Source of the DNA: Xiphias gladius
Lineage: Eukaryota > Chordata > Actinopteri > Istiophoriformes > Xiphiidae
Length of the DNA: 64,000 nucleotides
Assembly: GCF_016859285.1 (NCBI RefSeq)
Contig: NC_053420.1
Coordinates: forward strand, 30,822,545 to 30,886,544
Direction: 5' to 3'
Shown here: piece by piece, positions 53,890 to 64,000 of the stretch
Position numbering within the stretch: position 1 is the first letter of the stretch
Layout: every line of letters starts with the position of its first letter
Notes under the pieces: model-generated
Databases searched by the model: none
What the model was told of the DNA's origin: nothing
The model's input: only the letters and a program-made list of their open reading frames with translations
Position numbers and translations under genes: made by a program

Positions 53890-56820
53890 ATCAATGCAAA
53901 ATTCCTAACCTTAGAATGTCCGGTACAATACATGGTCTTTCCTCCTGAGAGTCAAAGAGGTAACTACTTTGAATCTGAATAAAGCTACAAATCTGTGAAT
54001 ATCTGAAGGATTGATTTCTATTGGAATTGTCGAATGTAACCATCACTCCTTCGTCAAATAGGGGGATTTTGACACCGGGGCACCTATCTCCCCAGATGTT
54101 AAATACTCCATCTGAACAGACCAGAGCAAAATCAATGTTACCCTGTATGGGTGCCAGGGAGGATAATGTTTTTGAGCGGCCCTCTAGCTTTCTTGTTGCT
54201 TGCCAGGATTGCAAAGTAGTTCTAATTATTACATTATTATCTAGATCAGTCTTGATTTTCCTTGAGTTTAGATAAAATAAAAAACTTGATAATGCATTAC
54301 CTGTGTAAAATGATTCCAGATCTAGTCCTGCTGATTCTGGGATTCTTATTAATCCACTCAGATATGTAACGAGGCTGTGTGGCTAACTGATAGAGCCTAC
54401 TATTTGGGACAGCTAAACCTCCCTACTCCATAGCCATTTTAAATCGTGGTTTCCTTTTGTTGCAATTAAATGTACTGAACCAGCTGTTCACCTGAACCAT
54501 TCCACTACTAACGTTCAAAAAATCGTAGGTAGTAGGTAGGATAGGGACCATTTGGAAATATGAAGAAGCCTCAGTAGAATATTCATTTTAAGTAAGGCAG
54601 TCATATCCAAGATAGACGGTGGTAGAGATATCTACATGTCTAAGTCATCACTAATACATTTTAGAAGAGGTTCAAAATTGGCTCTTTTTGTAGGAGCCCC
54701 AGATTGTGCAGGCAGTCTGTCAATAAGTGGGTTCAGGTGACAATAAAATCCCCACCTACAATAGAGCATTCAGTTTCAAGTTCAGCAAAATCCAAAAATG
54801 CCTTTGTAAATAAAGTCGGCAGGGTGGTTTGGTGGGGCATATATATGAAGAATTGAGATACATATTCCATATAGTACACCCTTAATTATAATATATCGTC
54901 CATTACTATCTTTGACACACAATAAAAGTTTAAAGGGGAATTTCTTATTAATCAGGATACACACTCCTTCACTGTTTGAGCTGTATGATGAAAAGAAAGT
55001 CTTAGTGACCAAATTCTGTTTAAATTTTCTGTTTAAAAATTCAGGTGGGTTTCCTGCAGGGGTTCGATTTCCACTCCTTGCTTTCTAAGGGAGGTGAGGA
55101 TCTTCTTTCTCTTCACTGGGTGATGAATGCCCTGTACATTCCAAGTACAGAGCTTAAACCTAGGAATCTTCATAATCACGTTAAATAGACTTCATCATAT
55201 TTTATGTTGTTGATACTCATCACTGTCCTACATTTATTATTATCCCTATCCAAAGCCATTCTCCACCCTGTATCTGAAACAGCAAAAACGACTGACCGCA
55301 TCGCAAACACGTAACAACCAGAGGCCATTTCTTGAACAAAACCATTTGCAAACATTATTGCCAGGGCCTAAACAGGCCATACTAAGACCTTTGAACCTAA
55401 GAAAAGAAAAACATAATTGGTAGATTACAATTATTTTAATCTAACAATCTACCAATTATTATAATTACTTACGCAGTAAAGATGATCATATAGTAATAAA
55501 ATTAAAAACAAGAAACAGGAGAAAATGATAGCAAGTCAGTCTTGTCCCTATTCACAAACCTCCTCCCTATATCTTACCAGATACGCCATATCTCCTAACT
55601 ATTTTGTGAAGGTCTCATCTCTGTAAGAGTGAGCATAGTTAGCCCCATAATTTACCTGGATGGTAATTAGCCCGCAGTGCATCAGAAGACACTGCATACA
55701 TTCCCCTAAATGGTAACATACCAAATAAGAAAATGCCAGGATATCCATATAGGGTTTCAAAGACAAATCCTCGGCCAACTCAAGAGTCTTCCAGTAGAGA
55801 AGTGTGCTTTAATCTGGAGCACTCTTCCTATAGCACATCTCTTTAAAAAAGGAAAGTTTTAAATGTCTCAGTCTACATTGTATATCCTCTAGAGAGAGTC
55901 AACAAATGCTGAGGCTTGTTTTGGAGCGTGGAATGTTTTAACAGTATTGTTTACCATGATCCTAAGTGAAGCGGGGTAAATCATAGCATAGTGGGCCCCA
56001 GCGGTGTTCTGAAGCTTCCTCCTTACTTGGTCATACTTGCGTCGTCTTGTCTGTGTTACAGCAGCAAAGTCTGGGAAGAAGTGAATCCTCATTCCATCGA
56101 GTCAGATGTCTTTGAGCCGTCTAGCTGCATCCATCACCCTCTGGTGGTCACTGAGGTTGTGAAACCTAACTATCATGGCACAGGCATGTAGCCTGTGTGC
56201 CCTTTCCAGTTTGATGCAGCACGCTTTGGTGTGTAGGTGTAGGACCTGGGGAATCCAGGACTCCAGCTTCTCCTGCAGGCCAATAATCCATAAATTTTAA
56301 AACTGTTCCGTTAATTTTTTTACCTTTTTTTTTTTCAGAACTAGCAGTCGCTATTCAGTGTCAGTCGATGCATCTTCCACTGCTAGGATCCTCTGCTCTG
56401 CCTCCCTAGCCCGCTCATTGAATTTTTCTAAACTCTGTGAAATATTGGTGTGATGTCACGTACCATCTTTTCTATCTTTTTGTCAATCATAGCACTGGTA
56501 TTTGCCATTATTACTTCTAGAACTTTGGTCAAAATCGGGTACACTTCCGAGCTAGCATTATTATTAACTGCTAGCGCAGCATCACTGTCTTGAGGGGAGG
56601 CAGCAGGTGCGTCTCTCGTTTGATTTAGTTATTTGGGAGATGTTTTTCCTGCAGGTTTGCTCCAAAATTGATCCAAGGACATCACTTGGAGTAAATACTC
56701 CACATTTCTTTAAATTTTCTCGCCAACAAGAATAATGAAGTCAATACTGTAGGAAAGTGTGCCAGAGGCGCAACCGAGAATGGCTGCTCCGGTGCTTCCA
56801 TCACTGTAAGTCAGCAGAAT
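53890..56820 (-). mobile_element. L1-type retrotransposon, antisense, lacking its RT core
   Basis: Reading on the minus strand from about 56820: a decayed ORF1 with C-terminal IHFFPDFAAVTQTRRRKYDQ and LRRKLQ-like text (about 56092-55889), as in L1 ORF1p. Next is the ORF2 endonuclease region (55012-54782: FFSSYSSNSEGVCILINKKF, GRYIIIKG, IYAPP), then GGDF and DRLPAQSG. Sequence then jumps near 54590 to ORF2 C-terminal-like text (GGLAVPNSRLYQLA). The whole RT domain with its catalytic YADD is absent. Many stops are present. Confidence 0.8.
55428..55466. repeat. inverted repeat in the L1 relic
   Basis: AATTGGTAGATT and AATCTACCAATT, 12-bp perfect arms around a 19-nt AT-rich loop. Confidence 0.75.
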
Positions 56821-59800
56821 TTGACCTTTGAAACTGACTTGTCTGGATTTATTCTTTTTTTTCTTTTAAATGAATCATTTGCGAGCAACACGAGACTACT
56901 TTAGTTTGTATGAGTGAATATTGAAAATGGACGTAGTAATTTCATGCAAGGTAATATAGTAATGATATAGTATAATAATATAGTTTTGTTCTCAGATGGA
57001 TATTTGTCACATTCATCTGAACAGAGTTAGTTGTTTTCTTAATATGCCATACGTAGGATCATTCTCTCTCTCTTTGAATAGACAGAGAAAAAAAATCAGT
57101 TTCAGAAAAGAAAACCATCCATCCATTCACCACCTATCCTGTTCTTTCATTTACTCATTGAAATTGTGTGTGGTAAATACAAATAAGTCACCTAATGAGT
57201 TGATACATAACGTATACTGCAATGGAGTGAATCAATACATTTTGGGTGATAGTAACTCCATAGCTCAGTGTATAGGACACAAAGGTTTTATATATGGTGT
57301 TTAATGTTTTATTTTATCATACTGGAACTAACCTGAAACTTCCTTATGCTTGTCTTATGGCCTCCCTCTTTGATTACGGTGTGTACACAAATTGTAGTGC
57401 TCCAAACTGTAATTTGCCCCAGTCTTCCAACAGACTTAAAGCTGTCTTTGGCACAGCTTAAAGTGGTCTGAAGCTAGAAGAGCCACGATGTGGATAAATA
57501 ATCAGAGTATTTTTGTGCTATGAGGCTATAAAAATCTTTGTATTTTGTTTGTCAGTTACTGTCTACATAAAACCAAGTCAAGCCCAAAGCCACATGTTTC
57601 TCAGAGCTGTAGTGGGTATGATGAGCTGGACTTCAATTGTCCAGTGTTTGTTTGTGACTTTTTGAGTAACAGAATACAGTCCTCTCTTTATCCTGTGCTG
57701 ACATCATCCCTCACGAAGCTAAATTTATGATCGCCACAGATGACCTCATATGTCTGCTGTGTCCCTGGTGAGAGAATGTCTGTGTTGTTTTGTTTATTTG
57801 TCCATTCCCAGATGACTCTCATCTCCTTTGAAGCACCAACAGCTTTAAGTGTTTTGTACGGCACTAAAGAAAATACGTCTTTTTTGAAGTTCCTTCTTAA
57901 TCTGTTGTTTCCCAGCACGTTTGTTGATAATTGAGTGAAGTTAAAATACTGATGTGTTATTTTGGGCAGGGCTTATTTGTAAATGTGCCCCAAATTTCTG
58001 CACGTGGAGGGCAGAAAGTATGGTGGTATGAGGGCACTTGTTTGGCATGTTTTTGTCCTGAGTGTGAAGACTGATGTACATGGAGGATTACCCTGATGAA
58101 AACTTTATTTCAATATTTCATTTAGAAATTTAGAGTATTTTATTATTAAGCCATTTATATAAAGAACTGCAAAGAAACTTCTACTCTTTTACTGTTAAAG
58201 CTACTCATTCACAACAACAACTACATCCTCTAAACAGAGATATTTTTATTTTTTTTTTTTTTTTTTTCTTATTTTTTTTATGTTTTTCCAAACATGGTTT
58301 TTCTTTTCGGGGTGGGTGGTGGTGGGGATGGTTGCTTGCAAAGAGTTTCAGCCATTGTTGCATTTGTTTTTTTGAAGTGTATAATACACCCTCTGAGCAG
58401 CGCTACTGCTTCAGCCTCTCATGCTGAACTGAGTGACTCTGATCTATAAAGTAAAATTAATATGATGGATGGGATGAGATGGGCCAGCCATGACCGTGAG
58501 CGGATGCCACTCTTGATGTGATGATGTTGAACTTGCTTTCTTTTGGAGTAAGTGGTAACAGTAGTGGTACCTATTGCCTATGTAGCTGTAGCATTGCAAA
58601 TGCATACATATATATACTTAAATAACAACTTTGGGGTTGCATGTGTGGTGTGTGTGTGGTGGTGGTGTGGTGTGGGGGGTGTATATAAAAGCAAACAAAA
58701 ATACATCAACACATCACATTGGCCTGGCCACAGGTTGTTGCTAGCTACCTAGCTTAGGCTTTTCCATAAATGACCAATGTCAGATTGATGATTGATAAAC
58801 TTTCAAGAAAAGTTTTTTTCTTTTTTTTTTTTTTTTTTTTGTGTTGAAAAAAAATGCAAAAAATGATAAACCCCTATATAATTTATAATTTTTATAAGAC
58901 AAGAAGAGGAGAGAGAGAGAGAAAAAAAAAAAAGAGAAGGTGTTGGAGAGAGAGAAGAGAGAGAGCAGTGCTAACTACTGTGCCCAGAGGAGAGGATTTA
59001 CCCCTGTGCTGTGTTGTGTCAAAAAAAAAAAAACTCTGATTCAATCAAAACACTGTGGCCTACCACCACAGAGATATATGTTCAGTGTAAATTACAGTGT
59101 AACCTACAGGTTCAATTAGACAACACAAACCTAGCATAATTATACTGTAATATAGTATTATTGTATAAATATATTTATTTATAAGACATATTTTGCTCAC
59201 ATTTATGTACTAATTGAGACACATTTCAACAATTTAAAGCTATTGATATTTTTGCCATCCAAAAATTGGTAATCCATATGTAGATCAGGGAAACCTAATT
59301 TTTTTCCCACCAAGCTCAGTTTTTTACAGTCATGGTTATGCCACAGAAATCAGGTTAACAGATCCATTTAAAGTATGACTGGTAGTAAGAGAAATTTTAT
59401 ACCAGGTCCGATCTTTATAATTTCTATTATTTATATTTGTCAAGGGTGGGGGCAAAAACAATAGTAGTATTCAAAGCCCAGTTAATATCCTAAAATTATA
59501 AGGTGTTAAATGCTGAAACTTTTACTGAGGTATATCTTCAGATCCTCCAAATCCTTCATTTTGACTTGTGAGCTGGTCCCACCTGTTTACATATATACCC
59601 ATAATTCTATGGGAAAGTGCGTTATTGTAGAAATATTAAGACCTTTCCAGAAACATTACACCTTTATTCAGAATATCTATTCATAAAAAATCACTATCCC
59701 AAAATTACAACTTCAGTCTTATAACATCTTGATTTTTTTTTTCCACCAACAGTGGCCTAGTACATTCTCATACTTTTGGAAGGAATAAAGTGGCTAAAAA

Positions 59801-60497
59801 TTGGGGCTAAAGAAGTAAGTCAAAAATTGGCTTTGTGTTCAGTCTGAACATGACTGCAGCAGAAGAGAAGGCACACATGGTATGGTCATGAGGCCCTTAG
59901 CCAAAAACTTTTTGTTAATGCATTTTATTTATTTAATATCAAAACATCCCTTATTACAATGTTGTGTCACTTGCCCTTCAGTGTCACATGAAATCAATTT
60001 CCCATATCCTGTCTAAGTCCTGATCACCAGTATACCACTGTTATCTGCCACTTGTCTAAAGGTCAAAATTGATGTTGCCCCATTTTCTTTATATCAACAG
60101 AAGTCAGTTAGTATAATTACAGCTTATACTTGGGATGACAGTCTATCCTGCCGACCCTGTCTCCTAGAAATTATGTTTCTATACAACTAAACTGCAAAAA
60201 CAAATATTTTTTGTAGGAAGCATAATCGCTGGCTGGATTATGTGCAGAGGCAACATATTTTTTGAATCAATAAAGTGCTACATTTATTAACAGCAGAGGA
60301 AATGCCAGGATGTGGCTGTCACACCAGTGTAGGTGAGTGAGGGTCAGGACACAAGGCTGAGGACAGTGATAATCATTCTGTACTCTTTATTGATAGCTTG
60401 GCTGGTTAAGAGAATAGGTGGACTTCTGTGTGTGTGGTTCTACAGAGAATAAATGAAAAGGGAAAACAACAGCTCACTGCTATGCTATAACAGTACT
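56821..60497. other. AT-rich low-complexity stretch
   Basis: No gene recognised. Contains T runs near 58246-58267 and 58816-58840, a GT/GGT-rich patch at 58644-58680 and a GA-rich patch at 58908-58965. Confidence 0.45.
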
Positions 60498-60577
60498 ATA
60501 CTATATAAGGTGGAATAAACATTCCACCTTATATAGTATTTATTGTACATTACAAGTAAAGTAATGTACAATAAATA
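60498..60577. repeat. two overlapping perfect hairpins
   Basis: Hairpin A (60498-60539): ATACTATATAAGGTGGAAT, AAAC loop, perfect 19-bp complement. Hairpin B (60537-60577): a 17-bp perfect arm containing TTATTGTACATTAC, 7-nt loop, then its complement. B begins within the last bases of A. Confidence 0.92.
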
Positions 60578-62159
60578 TTTGCATTAAAAAACCTTCCTTT
60601 CAGAACAAACCACTCACCAAATAGTTGATTACAGGGTGAAATAAACTGAGAAATCATCAGTAACATCCAGTGGCTTTTGCCAGACATGGCAGCCAGTCAC
60701 CAATAATGCAGCATTTAATTAGTAACACTCAAGTAACCAAATATATCGGACTGAACATTAACTAGAAAATGAAATTGGACACTAGCTATCCTAAAACAAT
60801 AAAACAGTAATATACTTTGAGCATCTACCATGTAATAGTAAATACCAGTGTAAACAAACAAATACAAGAAGAGGGAAACTAATGTGGCATGATAATGAGC
60901 ATATTTACATAAAACAGACATTATTCTTCATACATGACACATAAATAAAGACTCCAAGGAAGAACAAACAGGAATCCTCAGTACTTCCAGTAGGTCAAAA
61001 TCGCACATCATTGGATTTGTTCTGTAAAGCAGTCAAAATGATTCCTGTTGCCCGTGAGGACATTAAGTGTGAGTATGAGTATTATGAGTATTAATTTAGC
61101 ATGCCAGTAGGTGGCGCATTTGTGAGACTGAATATCCATGTAGAGGTGGAAATCAGGTAATGCTACTGTAAACCTAAAGTAAGAACTCCTATAAACCTAC
61201 TGTAATACAATTACGCAATGACGAAAGGTAAATAAATGCTGTGCTGAAGCCTTTCTAACACATCCTGTCTGAAGTAATTGGTAACATTCTCTGTATTATA
61301 CCAGACCAGGATCTTTCCTGAACCTGAACCAAGTGCTCTGAGAGTCTAAATAGAACCATAAACCAGTTTAATAATGCTGGATTCACTACAAGTGTATATT
61401 GTCCTTTTTGTGATTTGACAAATACGTAAATGAACAACTTATCCTCTTTTTGTTAACACAAAAAGTAATCCGGTCGCAATTACGCTTCCTTCAAAACGTA
61501 TATGCTGTTGCAGTTTAGTTGTGTAGAAACATACTTTCAATTTTACCATACCTACACCTACACTTTTTCTGAAACAAAATTCTATTAAAATCCCATAAAT
61601 TCACATTAACTGGGCTAACACAAGATTAAAACCAGAAATAAATTCGATTTGAATTGTTTTTTTTTTTTTTACATTTGTACACACAATTACTAAAATCACT
61701 GAATGTAGAAAAGTGTTACAATGAAAACTTCATACAATACAAAAGGTGTGTGTGTGTAGTGGCCGTGGTGGTGGTGGCGAGCTTGTATTGTCATCAGCAA
61801 TTTGAATGTATATGCTCAGCCCTGCTGCCCTCCGCCCCCCGCTCCCTGAAAACCATAGTATAAATCGATCCCGGATTAAAAGGTATCAAGAAACATATTA
61901 TGAGAGGTTAAACATAAAAGAAAGGACACTGGGCTCACTGAATGGTGAGGCAGTTGAAGCGCTCAGGCCAGCTGTCCTGAAATTAAACAACTGTCGACTT
62001 ATTCGTAAGTAAACAGGAACAATGTGGAGGCAATTTCATACAATGGTCATTCTGTACATGTCAACTAAACCTAAATAGCAATTTAAAGATCCAAACCAAA
62101 GCTGACCTCAGTCTGCCATCAACTGTCCACAGTTAAGATTAGCACTGTGTGGTGTGGCA
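60578..62159. other. non-coding stretch downstream of the HELZ2-like gene
   Basis: No gene recognised. A GTG/GT-rich patch lies at 61745-61780. Confidence 0.4.
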
Positions 62160-62165
62160 TTTATT
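62160..62165 (-). terminator. candidate polyadenylation signal of the HELZ2-like gene
   Basis: Minus-strand AATAAA, about 460 bp past the stop codon, and the first such hexamer noticed downstream of it. Confidence 0.4.
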
Positions 62166-62623
62166 GTAGTCTACAACCTCTCTTAAGTACAATATTTGAA
62201 ATTGTAGTAATAAAAATGAAACATGCGAAACAAACAAAAAATACTATTTTTGAATCATACAGTTGATAATTTAAATAAGCACATTTAACAATAAAACTCT
62301 ACATATAGCTGATGGAGAAGCTGTAGGATTTCCAGTTTACAGATGTAAACATGTTAAAGAGAAATGTGTGTATAAATCACAGCACAACAATAACAGCATG
62401 TGTCAAATAAAATATCAATAAACCAAAATCTGCAAATCTCCAAAATCTAAACTGCAAAAAGAAACGCTCTTTAAATTAAGAAACACAAAAAGTTACGGTG
62501 ACATCACATAGAACACTCAAAATGTACACATCTTTCATTAAGCCGTGCTGTTGCGTAATTTGGGGAGCTCTTATCTGCTGCTTATTGAAATCAAGTCTCC
62601 AAACAAAGAATAGATGAGATCAG

Positions 62624-64000
62624 CTATCTGGCACAATGAACGGAAATCTTGTCTGCATCTGTCACTGCTTTGTGAAGCTTGTAGTGGTCCAGGAGCTTTT
62701 TCCAAGCGCTACTGCAGCTCAACAACTCTTGGTTCCCTTTGAGAGGACAGACACATTTGAGTTATGAGGCTACAGACAGTAGGAGCTTTGAGCCTTAAGT
62801 ACAAGCAGAAGAAAGCAGTGAGCTACAGAATCTCACCAATTATGCACAGTCCCTCCTTGGCCCTGGTGATACCCACATTTATCTGGTTGGGATCACCCAC
62901 AAAGCCCAGATGTTTGGACAGCCAAGCTCTGTCTGGTTCCCTCTCAATCTCTTCACTTGGCAGAGAGCACACTGTAGATATGATGACATAACGCCATTCA
63001 CTTCCTAGAAAACAAAATGCTCTATGTCACTTGATGAGGCATTGCTCGGCAACAGAGTAGAGGTTTTCCTTTAATATCTTCTGACCTGCACTAAAATACC
63101 CGACTGAGTCATGTCCGTTAACATGTCCAGACAGATCGTCTACGTGGGGGAAAAAATCAAGTAGACAAGTATACTTGACAAGTTACTCAAGAAATTCGAC
63201 ATTTGGAAGTGAAATATTTCCCTACTCTACAGATCATGATTTTACATTCGAAATGTGAGATATGGTTAAAAGCATGACACCATGGAGATTTAAACTACCC
63301 AGCAGGACAGGACGCAGTTAGACCCAGCACCACTGGGGCAAGCTACAACACTAAAAATACTGTTGACGTGTTTATACATTTAATTCTTTGAGAAGAACAG
63401 TTCTTCAGAATGAGCACTTTTACTCTGGAATATTTTTCCATTGTGGTATTGCTACTTTAATTTCAATAAAGGCTTTGTTGCTAGGTAGCCCAGAGGTACA
63501 CTGTCACCTTGGCTTTTCGTGATTGTGGTGACAGTGATTTTATCCATTTTCTTCTTCTTCAGCTCATCTCTTATTTCTGATACTTGGGCATTATAGGGCG
63601 ACAGAATCACAATATTTTGCTGTTCGATTTTGGCACTCTTCACCAGCTTTTCAGCAATGCCAATCTGCAAGAGAAGCAAAAGAAAATCTGTCATTGAAAG
63701 CAATAATGAATAATGTCACTGAATACTCATCAGGTTAATGACTCTATAGTAACCTTTAATCGTATTTTTTTTTATTTTACTATTACTGTTTAAAATCAAA
63801 AAAGGAACTATAAGGGTGCCCAATGCAGTACCACTTTGTTTCTCTCTTCCTGGTTTGCTTTAGAGTTCTTGTTGCCCTCAGCTGTGTTGACAACCAGACT
63901 GACGGTCTTTCCTTTGACATCCCCAAAAACGATTGGCATTGTCCTCTCATCAACACGCAGGACGCTGCTCGGCTGCTCCACCCCAGTTTCCAGCTTTCCC
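62624..64000 (-). CDS. HELZ2-like SF1 RNA/DNA helicase, last four exons (partial)
   Basis: The C-terminal part of a UPF1-like superfamily 1 helicase resembling HELZ2 (helicase with zinc finger 2), a large interferon-related nuclear co-activator in mammals. Exons: from the window edge to 63832, 63664-63508, 63004-62837 and 62736-62624. Junctions are GT-AG and keep one frame (phases 0, 1, 1). Seen: SPYNAQVSEIRDEL (motif IV region), TITKSQGSEWRYVI (motif V), and NVGITRAKEGLCIIG (motif VI, with the arginine finger R in TRAK). The last exon ends DHYKLHKAVTDADKI..., closing at TAG 62624-62626. Fish often carry several helz2-like copies, so orthology is not fixed. Upstream domains lie past the window end. 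Confidence 0.88.

Noticed and set aside
57688-57918. 76-codon minus frame with mixed composition
   Set aside because: No family similarity recognised and no flanking splice sites in a consistent phase.

Overview
This window is vertebrate nuclear DNA, almost certainly from a ray-finned (teleost) fish. It is AT-rich, with sparse intron-containing genes. Its debris includes Tc1-type transposons, hAT-like non-autonomous elements with the common fish 'CAGTGGTGGAAA' end, the fish 'GGGGACCTATTATG' repeat, L1-type and other LINE relics, a Ty3/gypsy gag relic, CA microsatellites and minisatellites. No bacterial or viral genome features, CRISPR arrays, tRNA or rRNA genes were recognised.

Four protein-coding genes are supported, all on the minus strand. 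(1) 5558-6592 is an intact, single-coding-exon nucleotide-type GPCR of the P2Y1/P2Y11 group. (2) 16718-24724 is a complete five-exon CCN5/WISP2 gene. The exons join in frame to 349 residues with signal peptide, IGFBP, VWC and TSP1 domains plus a full ten-cysteine CT knot, the module that human CCN5 lacks. A TATA box lies about 100 bp upstream of its ATG. (3) 49385-52072 is STK35 (CLIK1 family kinase), two coding exons giving 403 residues, with a probable separate long 3' UTR exon at about 37.9-41.3 kb. (4) 62624-64000 holds the last four exons of a HELZ2-like SF1 helicase whose 5' part lies beyond the window.

Layout: 0-5.5 kb is mostly unrecognised sequence with a Tc1-end fragment, a hAT-like MITE fragment and a CA/TA microsatellite. 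5.5-6.6 kb is the P2Y-like receptor. About 6.98-16.02 kb is a head-to-tail array of five ~1.71-kb units; the last unit is diverged and interrupted by a 483-bp segment containing a long hairpin. 16.7-24.8 kb is ccn5, with LINE and Tc1 relics in its introns. 25-36 kb is a dense repeat graveyard: two MITE families, Tc1 relics, an RT relic and a gag relic in opposite orientation. 36.27-37.05 kb is a 33-bp minisatellite with a 184-bp higher-order period. 37.9-52.1 kb is STK35 with its inferred UTR; its intron carries a Tc1 element and a hAT BED-finger relic. 53.9-56.8 kb is an antisense L1-type element lacking its reverse-transcriptase core. 57-62 kb is AT-rich and low-complexity. The helicase gene ends the window.

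The genes do not form one pathway: they are a cell-surface receptor, a secreted matricellular protein, a kinase and an RNA helicase-like protein. The points most worth checking are the macrosatellite between the receptor and ccn5, the CT domain in ccn5, and several perfect or near-perfect hairpins scattered through non-coding DNA.
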